DNA of 64,000 nt from JACVRW01 sp038323835 (GCA_038323835.1 JBBQHI010000002.1:134354-198353), one strand, 5' to 3'. Counted from the first letter of the stretch, positions 26,169-35,198 are shown. Program-made: numbers and translations. The notes: generated from the sequence alone by a model not told the origin.

Positions 26169-26957
26169 TCAGCCGTGCGCCGTCTCCCCCAGCAGCGACG
26201 CGCCCTTCTCGTACTCGAACGTCCGCGGGTCGAAGGAGAGGATCATGTCGCCCTCCTGGGAGGGGGACTTGCGCACAACGCGGACGCGCTCGTGGGAGGC
26301 CTCGATCACCATGTAGCAGGGCTTCGTCTTGCCCCGCAGCCGGGTGGTGGACACGGTGCCGGCGTTCACCACGAACAGGTCCTCAAGCCGCCAGGCGTAG
26401 GGGACGTGCTTGTGCCCAGAGAGCACCAGGTGCACGTCGGCGTGCTGGAGCGTCTCCAGGGTGTCGCCGGCGTCGTGCACCACGTTCCGCTCCCGCCCCG
26501 TGCCCGGGACCGGCAGCAGGTGGTGGTGCAGCACGAACACCCGAAGGAAGGCCTCGTGCGCCGCGAAGCGCTCGCGGATCCAGCCGTAGCGCCCGCGTCC
26601 GATCACCCCGTTGTCGAGGTCGGGCTCGGTGGAGTCCACGGCCACGATCGACACGCCGCCGGCATGCATCTCCGAGCGGCGCTCGCCGAACAGCTCCTCG
26701 AAGTGCACATAGCCGACGTTGCGCGAGTCGTGGTTGCCGGGGATCACAATCATGCGCTCGCAGTCCAGCCGAGCCAGGTACTCGGCGGCCAGCTCGTACT
26801 CGCCGCGGAAGCCGTCGTTGGTGAGGTCGCCGGACACCACCACCACGTCGGGGGCCAGCTCGTTCACCTCGTCGATCGCCTGGTCGAGCCACTCGGGCAC
26901 GAAGTGGGGTGAGCCGCAGTGGAGGTCGGAGAGCTGGGCGATCGTGAACGAGCTCAC
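26169..26957 (-). CDS. Calcineurin-like metallophosphoesterase
   Basis: A 262-aa phosphoesterase with a complete dimetal site: QLSDLHCG, VVSGDLTNDG, VIPGNHDSRN, FVLHHHLLP and LSGHKHVP. It resembles 3',5'-cyclic nucleotide phosphodiesterases and related hydrolases. The GTG start overlaps the folP stop (GTGA). Lying directly before the cDPG synthetase gene, it could act on a phosphorylated metabolite of that pathway, but nothing in the sequence fixes the substrate. Confidence 0.88.
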   Translation of the reverse strand: MSSFTIAQLSDLHCGSPHFVPEWLDQAIDEVNELAPDVVVVSGDLTNDGFRGEYELAAEYLARLDCERMIVIPGNHDSRNVGYVHFEELFGERRSEMHAGGVSIVAVDSTEPDLDNGVIGRGRYGWIRERFAAHEAFLRVFVLHHHLLPVPGTGRERNVVHDAGDTLETLQHADVHLVLSGHKHVPYAWRLEDLFVVNAGTVSTTRLRGKTKPCYMVIEASHERVRVVRKSPSQEGDMILSFDPRTFEYEKGASLLGETAHG

Positions 26958-27850
26958 GCCCCGAGCACCTCGGGCTCGCGCCGGAGCTCCTCGGCCAGGC
27001 GCAGCTCCGGCGGCACCTCGCGCTCGCCCCGCAGCGCGGCGCGGACGCTCAGATAGTCGCGCGCGGCGGCCACGTCGTGCACGCGCAGGATCGAGCCGCC
27101 GCCGTCCACCACGCACCCCACCGCGGCCAGCGTGCCCGCCAGCCGGGCGGCGGGGGCACGGCCGGTGATGGCCCCGATGAAGTCCTTGCGCGACAGGGCC
27201 AGCAGCAGCGGCCGCCCCAGCGCGCGCACCTCGGCCAGCCTCCTGAGGACGGCGACCGACTCGGCCGGGGTCTTGGCCAGGTCGACGCCCGGGTCCAGGA
27301 CGAGGCGGTCCTCCCCCACCCCGCGAGCCCGGGCCTCCGCCACCCGCTCGGAGAGCAGCCCCACCACGTCGCCCACCAAGTCGTCGTAGTCCGGATAGCC
27401 CCGCACCTTCGGGGGCGTGCGCGTGTGAGTGACCACCAGAGCGGCGCCCGCCTCGGCGCACGCGTCGGCCACGAGCGGCTCGGTGAGCCCGCTCACGTCG
27501 TTGATCATCTGGGCCCCGGCCCCGAGCGCCGCCCGCGCCACCTCGGCGCGCCAGGTGTCCACCGAGACCGAGAACCCGGCCCCGGAAAGCCTCTCCACCA
27601 GCGGGATCACCCGGGCGATCTCCTCCGCCACCGGCACCACCGGGCGATCGGTGCGCCCGGACTCGCCGCCCACGTCGATCAGCTCGGCTCCCTCGTCGGC
27701 GAGCTGCGCGGCCCGCTCGGCCAGTTCGTCCACGCTCTTGGGACGCTGGACGTCCGAGAAAGAGTCGGGCGTTGCGTTCACGATGCCCATGAGCACCGGC
27801 TCTCCCAGCTCGAGCACCCGCCCGCGCAGGACCAGCGGCCCGGTGCTCAC
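26954..27850 (-). CDS. folP: Dihydropteroate synthase
   Basis: DHPS, 298 aa, joins p-aminobenzoate to dihydropterin pyrophosphate in folate synthesis. The motifs MGIVNATPDSFSD, ELIDVGGESGR (usually GGEST), SVDTWRAEVA, QMINDVSGL, LALSRKDFIG and ILRVHDVAAAR fit the TIM-barrel family. GTG start overlapping the glpD stop. No other folate genes follow; the neighbours are metabolic enzymes of other pathways. Confidence 0.92.
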   Translation of the reverse strand: MSTGPLVLRGRVLELGEPVLMGIVNATPDSFSDVQRPKSVDELAERAAQLADEGAELIDVGGESGRTDRPVVPVAEEIARVIPLVERLSGAGFSVSVDTWRAEVARAALGAGAQMINDVSGLTEPLVADACAEAGAALVVTHTRTPPKVRGYPDYDDLVGDVVGLLSERVAEARARGVGEDRLVLDPGVDLAKTPAESVAVLRRLAEVRALGRPLLLALSRKDFIGAITGRAPAARLAGTLAAVGCVVDGGGSILRVHDVAAARDYLSVRAALRGEREVPPELRLAEELRREPEVLGA

Positions 27851-29571
27851 GCCGCCTCCTCGGGCGCGGCCCCCGGCTGCGCGATCGGCTTGGGCGCCAC
27901 GTCCGGGACCAGTTGGGTGGCCGGCGTGGCCGGGGCGTCACCCGCCAGGCCCTCCGCCTGCGCCACGCCGCACCACTCGTCGAGCTCGTCCTGGTATCGC
28001 GCGTCGTCCCAGTGAAGCTCCCGGGCCAGCGCCCGCGCGACCCGCCCCGTGCCCTCGGACCCCGGTGCGCTGAGCGCCTTTCCGTCCAGCAGCCCGAGCC
28101 GGGTGCGCCGGAGCATCACGTCGGCGAGCGTCAGCGCCTGCTCGCGGCGGGCGGAGAACGTGGCCTCGGCCACCAGATCGGGAAGGGCCGGACTGACGCG
28201 CTCGGCCAGCGACGGGTCCTCGGCGGCCACCTCCATCACCTCCACGGCTGCGTGCCCGTAGCGACTCGCCAGGTGGATGCGGCTGCGCTCGTCCACGCCC
28301 TCGACCTGCGGGAGCTCGGCCACGTCGATCGGCAGGCCGATCGGGATCTCGTGGGTGCGGCACCCGGCCTCGCGGCCCTCCCTTTCCACCAACCGGTCCA
28401 CGGCCATCTTGGCCATGCGCCGCCAGGTGGTGAGCTTGCCGCCGGTGATCGTCACGAGCCCGGAGCTCGTCTCGTACAGCTCGGCCTTGCGCGAGATGTC
28501 CACCGACTTCTTCGGATCCCCGGTGGAGATCAGCGGCCGCACGCCGGCGTAGGCGCCGGCCAGGTCGCTCGCACTCAGCGAGGTGCGGAAGAACTCGTTC
28601 ACCGCGTGGAGGAGGTAGCTCACGTCGTCGCCCGAGGCCGCGACGTGCTCGAGGTCGCCCTCGTAGTCATTGTCTGTGGTGCCGATGAGCGTCCGGCCGA
28701 GCCAGGGCAGCACGAAGACGGTGCGCCCGCCGCCCGCCGGCGCGATCACGCCGGTCGCGCCGACATCCAGAGCCCCGCCCGGGAGGATCACGTGAGTGCC
28801 GCGGCTGGGGCGAATGCGTGGCACCTCCTCCTCGGCGTAGAGCTCGTCCGGGCGCAGCCTGTCCGCCCACACGCCGGTGGCGTTCACGACGTTCGTGGCC
28901 GCGACCTCGACGCGCCCGCCGCTCACCGTGTCGCGCACCAGAACGCCGGCCGCCCGCCCGTTGCGCTCCACCAAGCCCTCCACGTCGCAACCCCGAGCCA
29001 GCACCGCGCCGTAGCGCTCGGCCTCGCCCAGGATGCTGAGCACCAGCCGCACATCGTCGGTCTGGCAGTCGTAGAAGAGGTAGGCCGCGGTGGGCTCACG
29101 ATCGGCCAGGGAGGGCACCATGCGTACCGCCTCGGCGCCATCGATGGTCCGGTGGCGAGCGGGGCTCCACTCCTCGCCCTCGTCGCGGCCGCGGCGCCAG
29201 CTCATCGCGTCGTACATGTTCAGCCCCACCCCCATCAGGCGGTCGGGGCGCTTGCCGCCGAAGCTCGGCACCAGAAGCGGCAGCGGCTTCACCAGATGCG
29301 GGGCCAGCTTCACCATCAGCGAGCGCTCGAGCAATGCCTCCCGGACCAGGCCGAGGTCGAAGTTCTGGAGGTACCGCAGGCCGCCGTGCACCAGCTTGGA
29401 CGAGCGGCTGGAGGTGCCGGCGGCGAAGTCGTTGCGCTCCACGAGGGCCACGCTGTACCCGCGCGAGGCGGCGTCGAGCGCCACCCCGGCACCCGTGATC
29501 CCGCCGCCGACCACCACCACGTCGAAGGTCTCGCGCTCCATCGTGGCCAGGGCGTCCTCGCGCGGGATCAT
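27847..29571 (-). CDS. glpD: Glycerol-3-phosphate dehydrogenase (FAD)
   Basis: A 574-aa FAD-dependent aerobic glycerol-3-phosphate dehydrogenase feeding electrons to quinone. Dinucleotide motif VVVVGGGITGAGVALDAASRGY, then the GlpD signature SSRSSKLVHGGLRYL, ATGVWADRL, PWLGRTLIGTTDNDYEGD, GVRPLIS and TITGGKLTTWRRMA. A C-terminal DAO_C helical domain carries DVMLRRTRLGLL, followed by a Pro/Ala-rich tail. The ATG at 29571 overlaps the nitroreductase stop (ATGA). A longer frame upstream to 29796 overlaps the nitroreductase and is rejected. Confidence 0.93.
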   Translation of the reverse strand: MIPREDALATMERETFDVVVVGGGITGAGVALDAASRGYSVALVERNDFAAGTSSRSSKLVHGGLRYLQNFDLGLVREALLERSLMVKLAPHLVKPLPLLVPSFGGKRPDRLMGVGLNMYDAMSWRRGRDEGEEWSPARHRTIDGAEAVRMVPSLADREPTAAYLFYDCQTDDVRLVLSILGEAERYGAVLARGCDVEGLVERNGRAAGVLVRDTVSGGRVEVAATNVVNATGVWADRLRPDELYAEEEVPRIRPSRGTHVILPGGALDVGATGVIAPAGGGRTVFVLPWLGRTLIGTTDNDYEGDLEHVAASGDDVSYLLHAVNEFFRTSLSASDLAGAYAGVRPLISTGDPKKSVDISRKAELYETSSGLVTITGGKLTTWRRMAKMAVDRLVEREGREAGCRTHEIPIGLPIDVAELPQVEGVDERSRIHLASRYGHAAVEVMEVAAEDPSLAERVSPALPDLVAEATFSARREQALTLADVMLRRTRLGLLDGKALSAPGSEGTGRVARALARELHWDDARYQDELDEWCGVAQAEGLAGDAPATPATQLVPDVAPKPIAQPGAAPEEAA

Positions 29572-30077
29572 GGGAGCCAGCTCACGAAGTCGTTGGTGCC
29601 GAGCCGGGGCGGCGGCTCCTTCTCCTGGCGCGGCGGGCCGAGGTGCAGAAGGCCGATGATCCGCTCGCCGCCGGGCACGCCCACCGCCGCACGACCCTCC
29701 GGGGAGCGCAGCACTGCCGGGGTGCGCCAGTAGCCCGCCAGCCCGCGACCGTGGGCGGCCACGAGCACGATGTAGCTGGCCACGGCGGCGGCGCACAGGT
29801 CCTCCTCGTCCTGCACCGGGTCCTCGCTCCCCACCACCGAAGCCACCACGAGGGTGGGCGCGCGGTCGAGCTTGGCGGCCGCCTCCGGGCCGGCGGCCTC
29901 CTTCAGCCGCTCGAGCGCCTCGGGCCCGAGGACGCGGAAGCGCCAGGGGTTGGTGAGGTTGTGGTTCGGGGCCCAGCGGGCGAGCTCGAGCAGCTCGTCC
30001 AGCGTCTCCCGCGGCACCGGATCGGCGCCGTACGCCTTGTGCGTGCGCCGGGTGCGGATCGCCTCTTCCACGTCCAC
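29568..30077 (-). CDS. Nitroreductase family protein
   Basis: A 169-aa FMN-binding nitroreductase-fold protein. The N-terminal VEEAIRTRRTHKAYG is the phosphate-binding start of the family; ARWAPNHNLTNPWRF and GYWRTPAVLRSPEGRAAVGVPGGERIIGLLHLG match the FMN fold. The start is GTG 30077, because TAGCGT lies 7 nt upstream as a leaderless -10 box. An in-frame start at 30116 would include the promoter. It is the first gene of the long operon running through glpD, folP and the cDPG genes. Confidence 0.85.
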   Translation of the reverse strand: MDVEEAIRTRRTHKAYGADPVPRETLDELLELARWAPNHNLTNPWRFRVLGPEALERLKEAAGPEAAAKLDRAPTLVVASVVGSEDPVQDEEDLCAAAVASYIVLVAAHGRGLAGYWRTPAVLRSPEGRAAVGVPGGERIIGLLHLGPPRQEKEPPPRLGTNDFVSWLP

Positions 30078-30084
30078 GGCTTCG

Positions 30085-30090
30085 ACGCTA
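30085..30090 (-). promoter_or_regulatory. -10 element, leaderless start of nitroreductase operon
   Basis: TAGCGT on the minus strand ends 7 nt before the GTG at 30077. Confidence 0.5.
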
Positions 30091-30138
30091 CCGGATAGGT
30101 TGCCCGCGACTCGCAATCAAACAGGGAAGGGAGTGGTC

Positions 30139-30966
30139 ATGGCGGGCGGAACCGTGCTGGTCACCGGGGCATCGACCGGAATCGGGGAGGCCACGGCGCG
30201 CCATCTCGGCGACCTCGGATTCGACGTGGTGGCCGGCGTGCGGCGCGACGAGGATGCCGAGCGGCTGCGCGCCACGGGCGTGGGCGCGGTGAAGCTGGAC
30301 GTAACCGATCCCGGGCAGATCGAGGCGGTGCGCGCGGAGCTGGGCGAACGTCCGCTCGCCGGCCTCGTGAACAACGCGGGCATCGCGGTGGCCGCCCCGC
30401 TGGAGTTCATCCCGATCGATCGCCTGCGCCAGCAGCTCGAGGTGAACCTCGTGGGACAGGTGGCCGTGACCCAGGCCATGCTGCCGGCCCTGCGCCGGGC
30501 CCGCGGACGGATCGTGAACGTCTCCTCGATCGGGGGCCGGATGGCGTTGCCGCTGGCGGGGCCCTACGCGGCCTCCAAGTTCGGGCTCGAGGCGGTGAGC
30601 GACTCGCTGCGGCGCGAGGTGCGCCAGTTCGGTGTGAACGTGATCGTGATCGAGCCCGGCGGAGTGAAGACCCCGATCTGGGGAAAGGGCAGCGCCATGG
30701 CCGACGAGATGCTCGCCGACATGCCCGCCGAGGGCGAGCGGCTCTACGGGGGCATGATGTCCGCGCTCCGCAAGCAGACCGTGAAGATCTCCGAGGAGAC
30801 GGGATCGGAGCCGCGCGAGGTGGCCGAGGCGATCGGCATGGCGATGACCAAGAGCCGACCGCGGGCGCGCTATGTGGTGGGCCGCGACGCGAAGGTGCAG
30901 GCGCAGCTGGCCAAGCTGGTGCCCGCCCGCCTGATGGACCGCCTGATCGGGACGCAGCTGCGCTAG
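30139..30966 (+). CDS. Short-chain dehydrogenase/reductase
   Basis: A 275-aa classical SDR. Cofactor motif LVTGASTGIGEAT, NNAG in LAGLVNNAGIA, catalytic Ser in IVNVSSIGGR and YAASK for the Tyr/Lys pair, all present. The sequence following (FGLEAVSDSLRREV...IEPGGVKTPIW) resembles retinol/17-beta-hydroxysteroid-type reductases. Substrate unknown. An AGGGAAGGGA Shine-Dalgarno lies before the ATG, unlike many neighbours. Its stop overlaps that of the converging isocitrate lyase-like gene. Confidence 0.9.
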   Translation: MAGGTVLVTGASTGIGEATARHLGDLGFDVVAGVRRDEDAERLRATGVGAVKLDVTDPGQIEAVRAELGERPLAGLVNNAGIAVAAPLEFIPIDRLRQQLEVNLVGQVAVTQAMLPALRRARGRIVNVSSIGGRMALPLAGPYAASKFGLEAVSDSLRREVRQFGVNVIVIEPGGVKTPIWGKGSAMADEMLADMPAEGERLYGGMMSALRKQTVKISEETGSEPREVAEAIGMAMTKSRPRARYVVGRDAKVQAQLAKLVPARLMDRLIGTQLR

Positions 30967-31739
30967 CGATAGACCGGGTCGGGCGACCCGGGGTCGATAC
31001 GCCCCAGGAATCGCTCGACCGCCGAGAGCCCCACGCGCTGAAGGCCGGGGCCGAGGCTCACCCGGGCCACCCCCAGGGCTCGTAGCTCCGGGAGCGGCGG
31101 CGAGCCCGGCCGCACGAGGAAGTTCACCGCGCCGCCGACCGCGGACACGAAGGCCTCCACGTCGGCCGGCTCGGCCAGGGCGATCGGGTACACGCAGTCG
31201 GCTCCGGCCGCGCGGTAGAGACCACCGCGGCGGATGGCCTCGTCGAGCCAGCCATCGTCCTCTCCCTCCGGGCGCACGTCCACGCGCGCGTTCAGAACCA
31301 CGTCCACACCCGCCGCACGACCCGCGGCCTTCACCGCGGCGTGGCGCTCGGCCCGGGCCTCGGCGTCCACCAGCCCGCCGTTCACGTGGTCGGTGTCCTC
31401 GAGGTTGAGGCCGACGGCGCCGGCACCCAGCAGCGCCTCCACGAGCTGTTCGGGCTCCAGGCCGTAGCCCGCCTCGAGATCGGCGGTGACGGGCAGGTCC
31501 GCGGCGGCGGCCACGCGGGCCACGGCGCCGAGCATCTCGGCCGGCGGGATGGAGTTGTCGTCCTGGTGCCCGAGCGAGGCGGTGATGGCCGCGCTGGCGG
31601 TGGCGAGGACCGGGAATCCCGCGTCCGCCACCACCCGCGCGGAGGCCGCATCCCACACGTTCGGCAGCACGAGCAGCTCGTCCGCGCGGTGGAGCTCACG
31701 CAGCCGCCCCGCGTGGATGGAAAGGTGCTCGGGATCCAT
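30963..31739 (-). CDS. Isocitrate lyase/PEP mutase family protein
   Basis: A 258-aa TIM-barrel protein of the phosphonopyruvate mutase/isocitrate lyase superfamily. Family features are LLVLPNVWDAASARVVADAGF, the metal-binding PVTADLEAGYG, GLNLEDTD and LNARVDV. It lacks the KKCGH motif of isocitrate lyase and is closest in layout to the small PEPM/2-methylisocitrate-type lyases that act on 2-oxo or phosphono acids. It lies 13 bp after the last gene of the cobalamin operon. A GAGTAC box 5 nt before its ATG suggests a promoter of its own. Confidence 0.85.
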   Translation of the reverse strand: MDPEHLSIHAGRLRELHRADELLVLPNVWDAASARVVADAGFPVLATASAAITASLGHQDDNSIPPAEMLGAVARVAAAADLPVTADLEAGYGLEPEQLVEALLGAGAVGLNLEDTDHVNGGLVDAEARAERHAAVKAAGRAAGVDVVLNARVDVRPEGEDDGWLDEAIRRGGLYRAAGADCVYPIALAEPADVEAFVSAVGGAVNFLVRPGSPPLPELRALGVARVSLGPGLQRVGLSAVERFLGRIDPGSPDPVYR

Positions 31740-31752
31740 CGCCGGTACTCAA

Positions 31753-33627
31753 TCACCCCACGGGGCGCCGGGCAAAGCGCAACAGGCGACGCCGGAAGAG
31801 CACGAGCAGGCCCACCACCAGGGCCGCCCCGCCGGCCAGCAGCCACGGGGACACGCCGTCGCTCGCCGCGGCCGGCGGGGACCGGTCGAGCTTCAGCCTC
31901 GTGGGGCGGCCGGCGTGGGTACCGAGGCTCGCCGGAGGGGAGCCGTCTGCGCCCGTGCCGCCGCCGTCCTGGGCCGAAGGGGCATCGCCGCCGTGCTTCT
32001 TCCCCGGCGTGGCCGTGGGCGCCGACGCCCCGCCCCCACCACCACCGCCGGCGGGCGCGGCGCCCTTGACCGGAGCGGCCGACTCCGCGCTCTTCGGCCT
32101 GGGCTCCAGCGCCGCCGTGGCCACCGGCAGCGGAGCGCGGCGGAACGCCAGCAGCGCCTGGGCGGTGACCCACACCGGGGTCTGGGCGCTCGAACCCGAG
32201 TAGGACACGCTGCCATCCGCGCGCTGGAGGCCGCGGATGTAGGCGAGCGCGCGGCTGACCGAGCCCGAAGCGGCGCCCACCGCCACCAGGCCCTGCACGG
32301 CGTACGAGGTGGATTGGGTGTTGGAGCCCGCGCCCGCCATCTGGCCGAAGCCGCCGTCGCCGTTTTGGTGGGCGCGGAGCCAGGCCACGGCCCTGCGCAC
32401 CGCGCCGCCGCGGGAACGGCCGGTCACGGCGAGGGCCTGGAGCGCGGCTCCGGTCATGTCGGCGTCGCTCTGGGCGGAGCGGGCCACGCCGAACCCGCCG
32501 TCCGCGTTGTTGGAGGCCGCGAGCCAGGCGATCGTGCCCGCCCCCGCGCTCTGGCGCGCAGCGCGCAGCGCGAGCACCCCGAATGCCGTGTAGCTGACGT
32601 ATCCGCCGATCGACCCGTCGCCGCGGCGGTGCCCGCGCAACTCCGCCGCCAGGTCCCGCCCGGCGAAGCGCGACGGGGAGAGCCCGGCGGCGCGAAGCAC
32701 CATCACCGTGCGCTCCACCTCGCCGATGTCATGCTCGGAGCGCTGGGCCCGCCGGATGTAGGCGGCCAGCGACTTCCCGTGGCCCCGGCGCACGTTACGG
32801 GGATTGCGGTCGGCGGCGGCGAGCCCCAGGGCCGCCCAGCCGCTGAAGAGCGCGTTCGAGTCGTAACCGGGGCCGCTGCCGAAGCCGCCGTCGCGGTTCT
32901 GGGCCTTCAGCAGGTAGCTCTCCGCCCGGCCCGCCGGCGACGCCGCCATGGCCTGGGACGAGAGGGCGAGCACCGCCACCACGGCCAGCACCCCGGCGGC
33001 CGCCGCGGCCCCGGCCGGCGCCGGCCAGCGCACCTCGAAGCGACGGCGGTAGCGCTGCAGCGCCCGTACGAACGCGGGTCCGATCAGCAGCGAGAAGGCC
33101 ACGTTGCCGATCGCGTGGGCCAGGTTGTAGGGGAGCGAGGTGGCCGAGATCGCCAGGTAGGAGTCCAGGTCCTGGCGCGCGGCGAGCGTCCACTGGTACA
33201 GGTCCATCCAGGCGCCGAAGGCGAGACCGGCGAACCCGCACACCGCGGCCAGCAGGAGCCGGCCCGGCTCGCGGCCCCGCAGGGCACGGGCCATCCCCGC
33301 GCCCATCACGCCCACCGCCCCCCAGGCCGCCATCTGCCAGACGGTCCAGGGTCCCTGCGAGAGGAAGACGTTCGACACCAGCGCGGTGACCGCCCCCACC
33401 GCGAACCCGGGCGCCGCACCGAGGGCGTAGCCCCCGAAGAGCACGATGTCCGTGGTGGGCTTCACGTTGGGGATGGCCGCGAAGGCCAGCCGGCCCACCA
33501 CCGCCAGCGCGGCCAGGGCGGCCACCAGGGCCAGCACCCGCGAGGACGGCCGCTCGCGCTCGTACCAGGCCAGGCCCACGCCGACGGCCAGCGCGAGCAG
33601 CAGGAAGGAGGCCAGCGCCCAGCTCAT
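31753..33627 (-). CDS. ECF transporter S component fused to an alpha/alpha toroid domain
   Basis: A 624-aa membrane protein starting at ATG 33627 (ATGA overlap with ecfA). Residues 1-195 are an EcfS-type substrate-binding membrane domain of about six helices (RLAFAAIPNVKPTTDIVLFG). Residues 205-230 form another helix. Residues 232-498 are prenyltransferase/squalene-cyclase-type repeats (QNRDGGFGSG at 243, NNADGGFGVA at 373, QNGDGGFGQM at 421, QRADGSVSYS near 468). No terpene-cyclase acid motif is visible. A Gly/Pro-rich linker leads to a C-terminal helix at 594-611 with a basic tail. The toroid should therefore face outward, anchored at both ends. Under B12 control, it is the likely corrinoid-binding subunit. 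Confidence 0.82.
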   Translation of the reverse strand: MSWALASFLLLALAVGVGLAWYERERPSSRVLALVAALAALAVVGRLAFAAIPNVKPTTDIVLFGGYALGAAPGFAVGAVTALVSNVFLSQGPWTVWQMAAWGAVGVMGAGMARALRGREPGRLLLAAVCGFAGLAFGAWMDLYQWTLAARQDLDSYLAISATSLPYNLAHAIGNVAFSLLIGPAFVRALQRYRRRFEVRWPAPAGAAAAAGVLAVVAVLALSSQAMAASPAGRAESYLLKAQNRDGGFGSGPGYDSNALFSGWAALGLAAADRNPRNVRRGHGKSLAAYIRRAQRSEHDIGEVERTVMVLRAAGLSPSRFAGRDLAAELRGHRRGDGSIGGYVSYTAFGVLALRAARQSAGAGTIAWLAASNNADGGFGVARSAQSDADMTGAALQALAVTGRSRGGAVRRAVAWLRAHQNGDGGFGQMAGAGSNTQSTSYAVQGLVAVGAASGSVSRALAYIRGLQRADGSVSYSGSSAQTPVWVTAQALLAFRRAPLPVATAALEPRPKSAESAAPVKGAAPAGGGGGGGASAPTATPGKKHGGDAPSAQDGGGTGADGSPPASLGTHAGRPTRLKLDRSPPAAASDGVSPWLLAGGAALVVGLLVLFRRRLLRFARRPVG

Positions 33628-35198
33628 GCGGGCGCACCGGCCAGGCGCTCGCGCAGCAGCACGGCACCGTCGTCCGGGGTGAGCGCGGCGCCGTCGGTGA
33701 TCCGGGCCACGTCGGTGGAGAAGTGCCAGCCGCCGCCGAGCACCTCGAGCGGCGACGCGTCGGCGATCGTCACCCCCTGTCCCAGCAGCACCACGCGGTC
33801 GGCGAAGGTGGCCGCGAACTCGGTGTCGTGCGTGGCCACCACCACCGCCGCGCCGGCGTGGGCCAGCGCGCCGCAGCGCTCGGCCAGGGCGTCCTTGTGC
33901 ACGCGGTCCATCCCGCGGGTGGGCTCGTCCAGCAGCACCGCGGCGGAGGGCTCTCCCTCCAGCACCACCTCGAGCGCGAGCCGCTGGCGCTCGCCGCCAG
34001 AGAGGTCGCGCGGGTTGGCCTCTGCCCGGCCGCTCAGCCCGGCCGCGGCCAGGCCCTCGGCGCCCACCTCGTCGCCCGCGTGCTCGTGGAGCAGGTAGTC
34101 GCCCGGGTGCTGGAGGAGCAGGGCCACCGGCCCCGTCCGCTCGACCCGCCCCCGCGTGGGCTCGATCAGCCCCTTCATCAGTCGCACCAGGGTGCTCTTG
34201 CCCGCGCCGTTGCGGCCCATCAGCGCCACCCTCTCCCCCGGCCGCAGCGCGAGCGTGAGGCCGCGGAGGATCACGGGTCCTTCGGGAATCTCGACCCACG
34301 CGTCGCGCACCCCGAGAGCCGGTCGCCCGGACGCGGGCGCCGGCGCCGGGGCGGCGGGGCGACGCGCATCGAGCGCCGCGCCGCGCAGGCCCGCGCGCGC
34401 CTCCCGAACGGACGCGGGGAGCGGGCGCAGCCCGGCCTGCGAGAACAGGCGCGCGGCGGGAGTGGCCAGCGCGGGGGCCGAGTCCGCCGCCCAGCTCAGG
34501 AACTCCGCAGGCGGGGCGTCGCAGGCGATGCGTGACTCCTCCAGGGCGATCACGCGTCCCGCGGCGGGCAGGCAGCGCTCCAGGCGGTGCTCGGCCATCA
34601 CCACGGCGGTGCCCCAGTCCTCGTTCAGGCGCCGGAGCAGCCACACGAGCTCGTCGCCCGCCACCGGGTCGAGCTGCGAGGTGGGCTCGTCCAGCAGCAG
34701 CAGCGCGGGACGGCGGACCATCGCCGCGGCGATGGCCACCCGCTGGAGCTCGCCGCCGGAGAGGGTGTCGGTGCGCCGGTCGAGGAGATGGGCCACCCCG
34801 AGCGCCAGCGCCGTCTCCTCCACGGCGCGGGCCACCGCGCCCGGCGGCTCCCCGGCGTGCTCGAGCGGAAGCTCCAGCTCGGCCATCACCCCGCCCATCA
34901 CCACCTGCGACTCCGGCTCCTGGAGCACGGTCCCGCACACCGCGGCCAGATCGCCCGGGCCGTGCTCGCGCACCGACATCCCGGCCACGCTCAGCTCCCC
35001 CGTGGCGGCGCCGCCGTGGAAGTGGGGCACCAGCCCGCAGATCGCGCGCAGCAGCGTGGACTTCCCGGAGCCGGATACGCCGGCGAGCACGGTGAACGTG
35101 CCGGGCTCGATCTCGAGGCTCACGTCGCGCAGCCCCGGCTCCGTGGCCTCCGGATAGGTGTAGGTGAAGCCCTCGGCACGCACCAGTGGCTCAGCCAC
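33624..35198 (-). CDS. ecfA: ECF transporter ATPase, fused EcfA-EcfA'
   Basis: A 524-aa tandem ABC ATPase that powers the ECF transporter. Domain 1: Walker A GVSGSGKSTLL, signature LSGGELQRV, Walker B LLLLDEPTSQLDP. Domain 2: Walker A GRNGAGKSTLV, signature LSGGERQRL, Walker B VLLDEPTRGMD. Both have a His switch (EHRLE and THDTE). In most ECF systems these are two separate genes. Its start overlaps ecfT by 8 bp and its stop overlaps the EcfS-toroid start. All catalytic motifs are intact. Confidence 0.93.
   Translation of the reverse strand: MAEPLVRAEGFTYTYPEATEPGLRDVSLEIEPGTFTVLAGVSGSGKSTLLRAICGLVPHFHGGAATGELSVAGMSVREHGPGDLAAVCGTVLQEPESQVVMGGVMAELELPLEHAGEPPGAVARAVEETALALGVAHLLDRRTDTLSGGELQRVAIAAAMVRRPALLLLDEPTSQLDPVAGDELVWLLRRLNEDWGTAVVMAEHRLERCLPAAGRVIALEESRIACDAPPAEFLSWAADSAPALATPAARLFSQAGLRPLPASVREARAGLRGAALDARRPAAPAPAPASGRPALGVRDAWVEIPEGPVILRGLTLALRPGERVALMGRNGAGKSTLVRLMKGLIEPTRGRVERTGPVALLLQHPGDYLLHEHAGDEVGAEGLAAAGLSGRAEANPRDLSGGERQRLALEVVLEGEPSAAVLLDEPTRGMDRVHKDALAERCGALAHAGAAVVVATHDTEFAATFADRVVLLGQGVTIADASPLEVLGGGWHFSTDVARITDGAALTPDDGAVLLRERLAGAPA

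Noticed and set aside
26169..27941. A 590-codon form of the metallophosphoesterase
   Set aside because: The upstream part lies over folP in another frame; the GTG at 26957 with a GTGA overlap gives a normal-length protein.
31753..33627. Terpene cyclase or prenyltransferase enzyme
   Set aside because: The toroid repeats are fused to an EcfS domain in a B12-regulated transporter operon, no cyclase acid motif is visible, and no isoprenoid genes are near.
31486..34098. Very long plus-strand open frame (870 codons) opposite the EcfS-toroid and EcfA genes
   Set aside because: Its product is Arg/Gly/Pro/His-rich noise; the minus-strand frames encode recognisable ABC and toroid motifs. Long antisense frames are expected in very GC-rich DNA.
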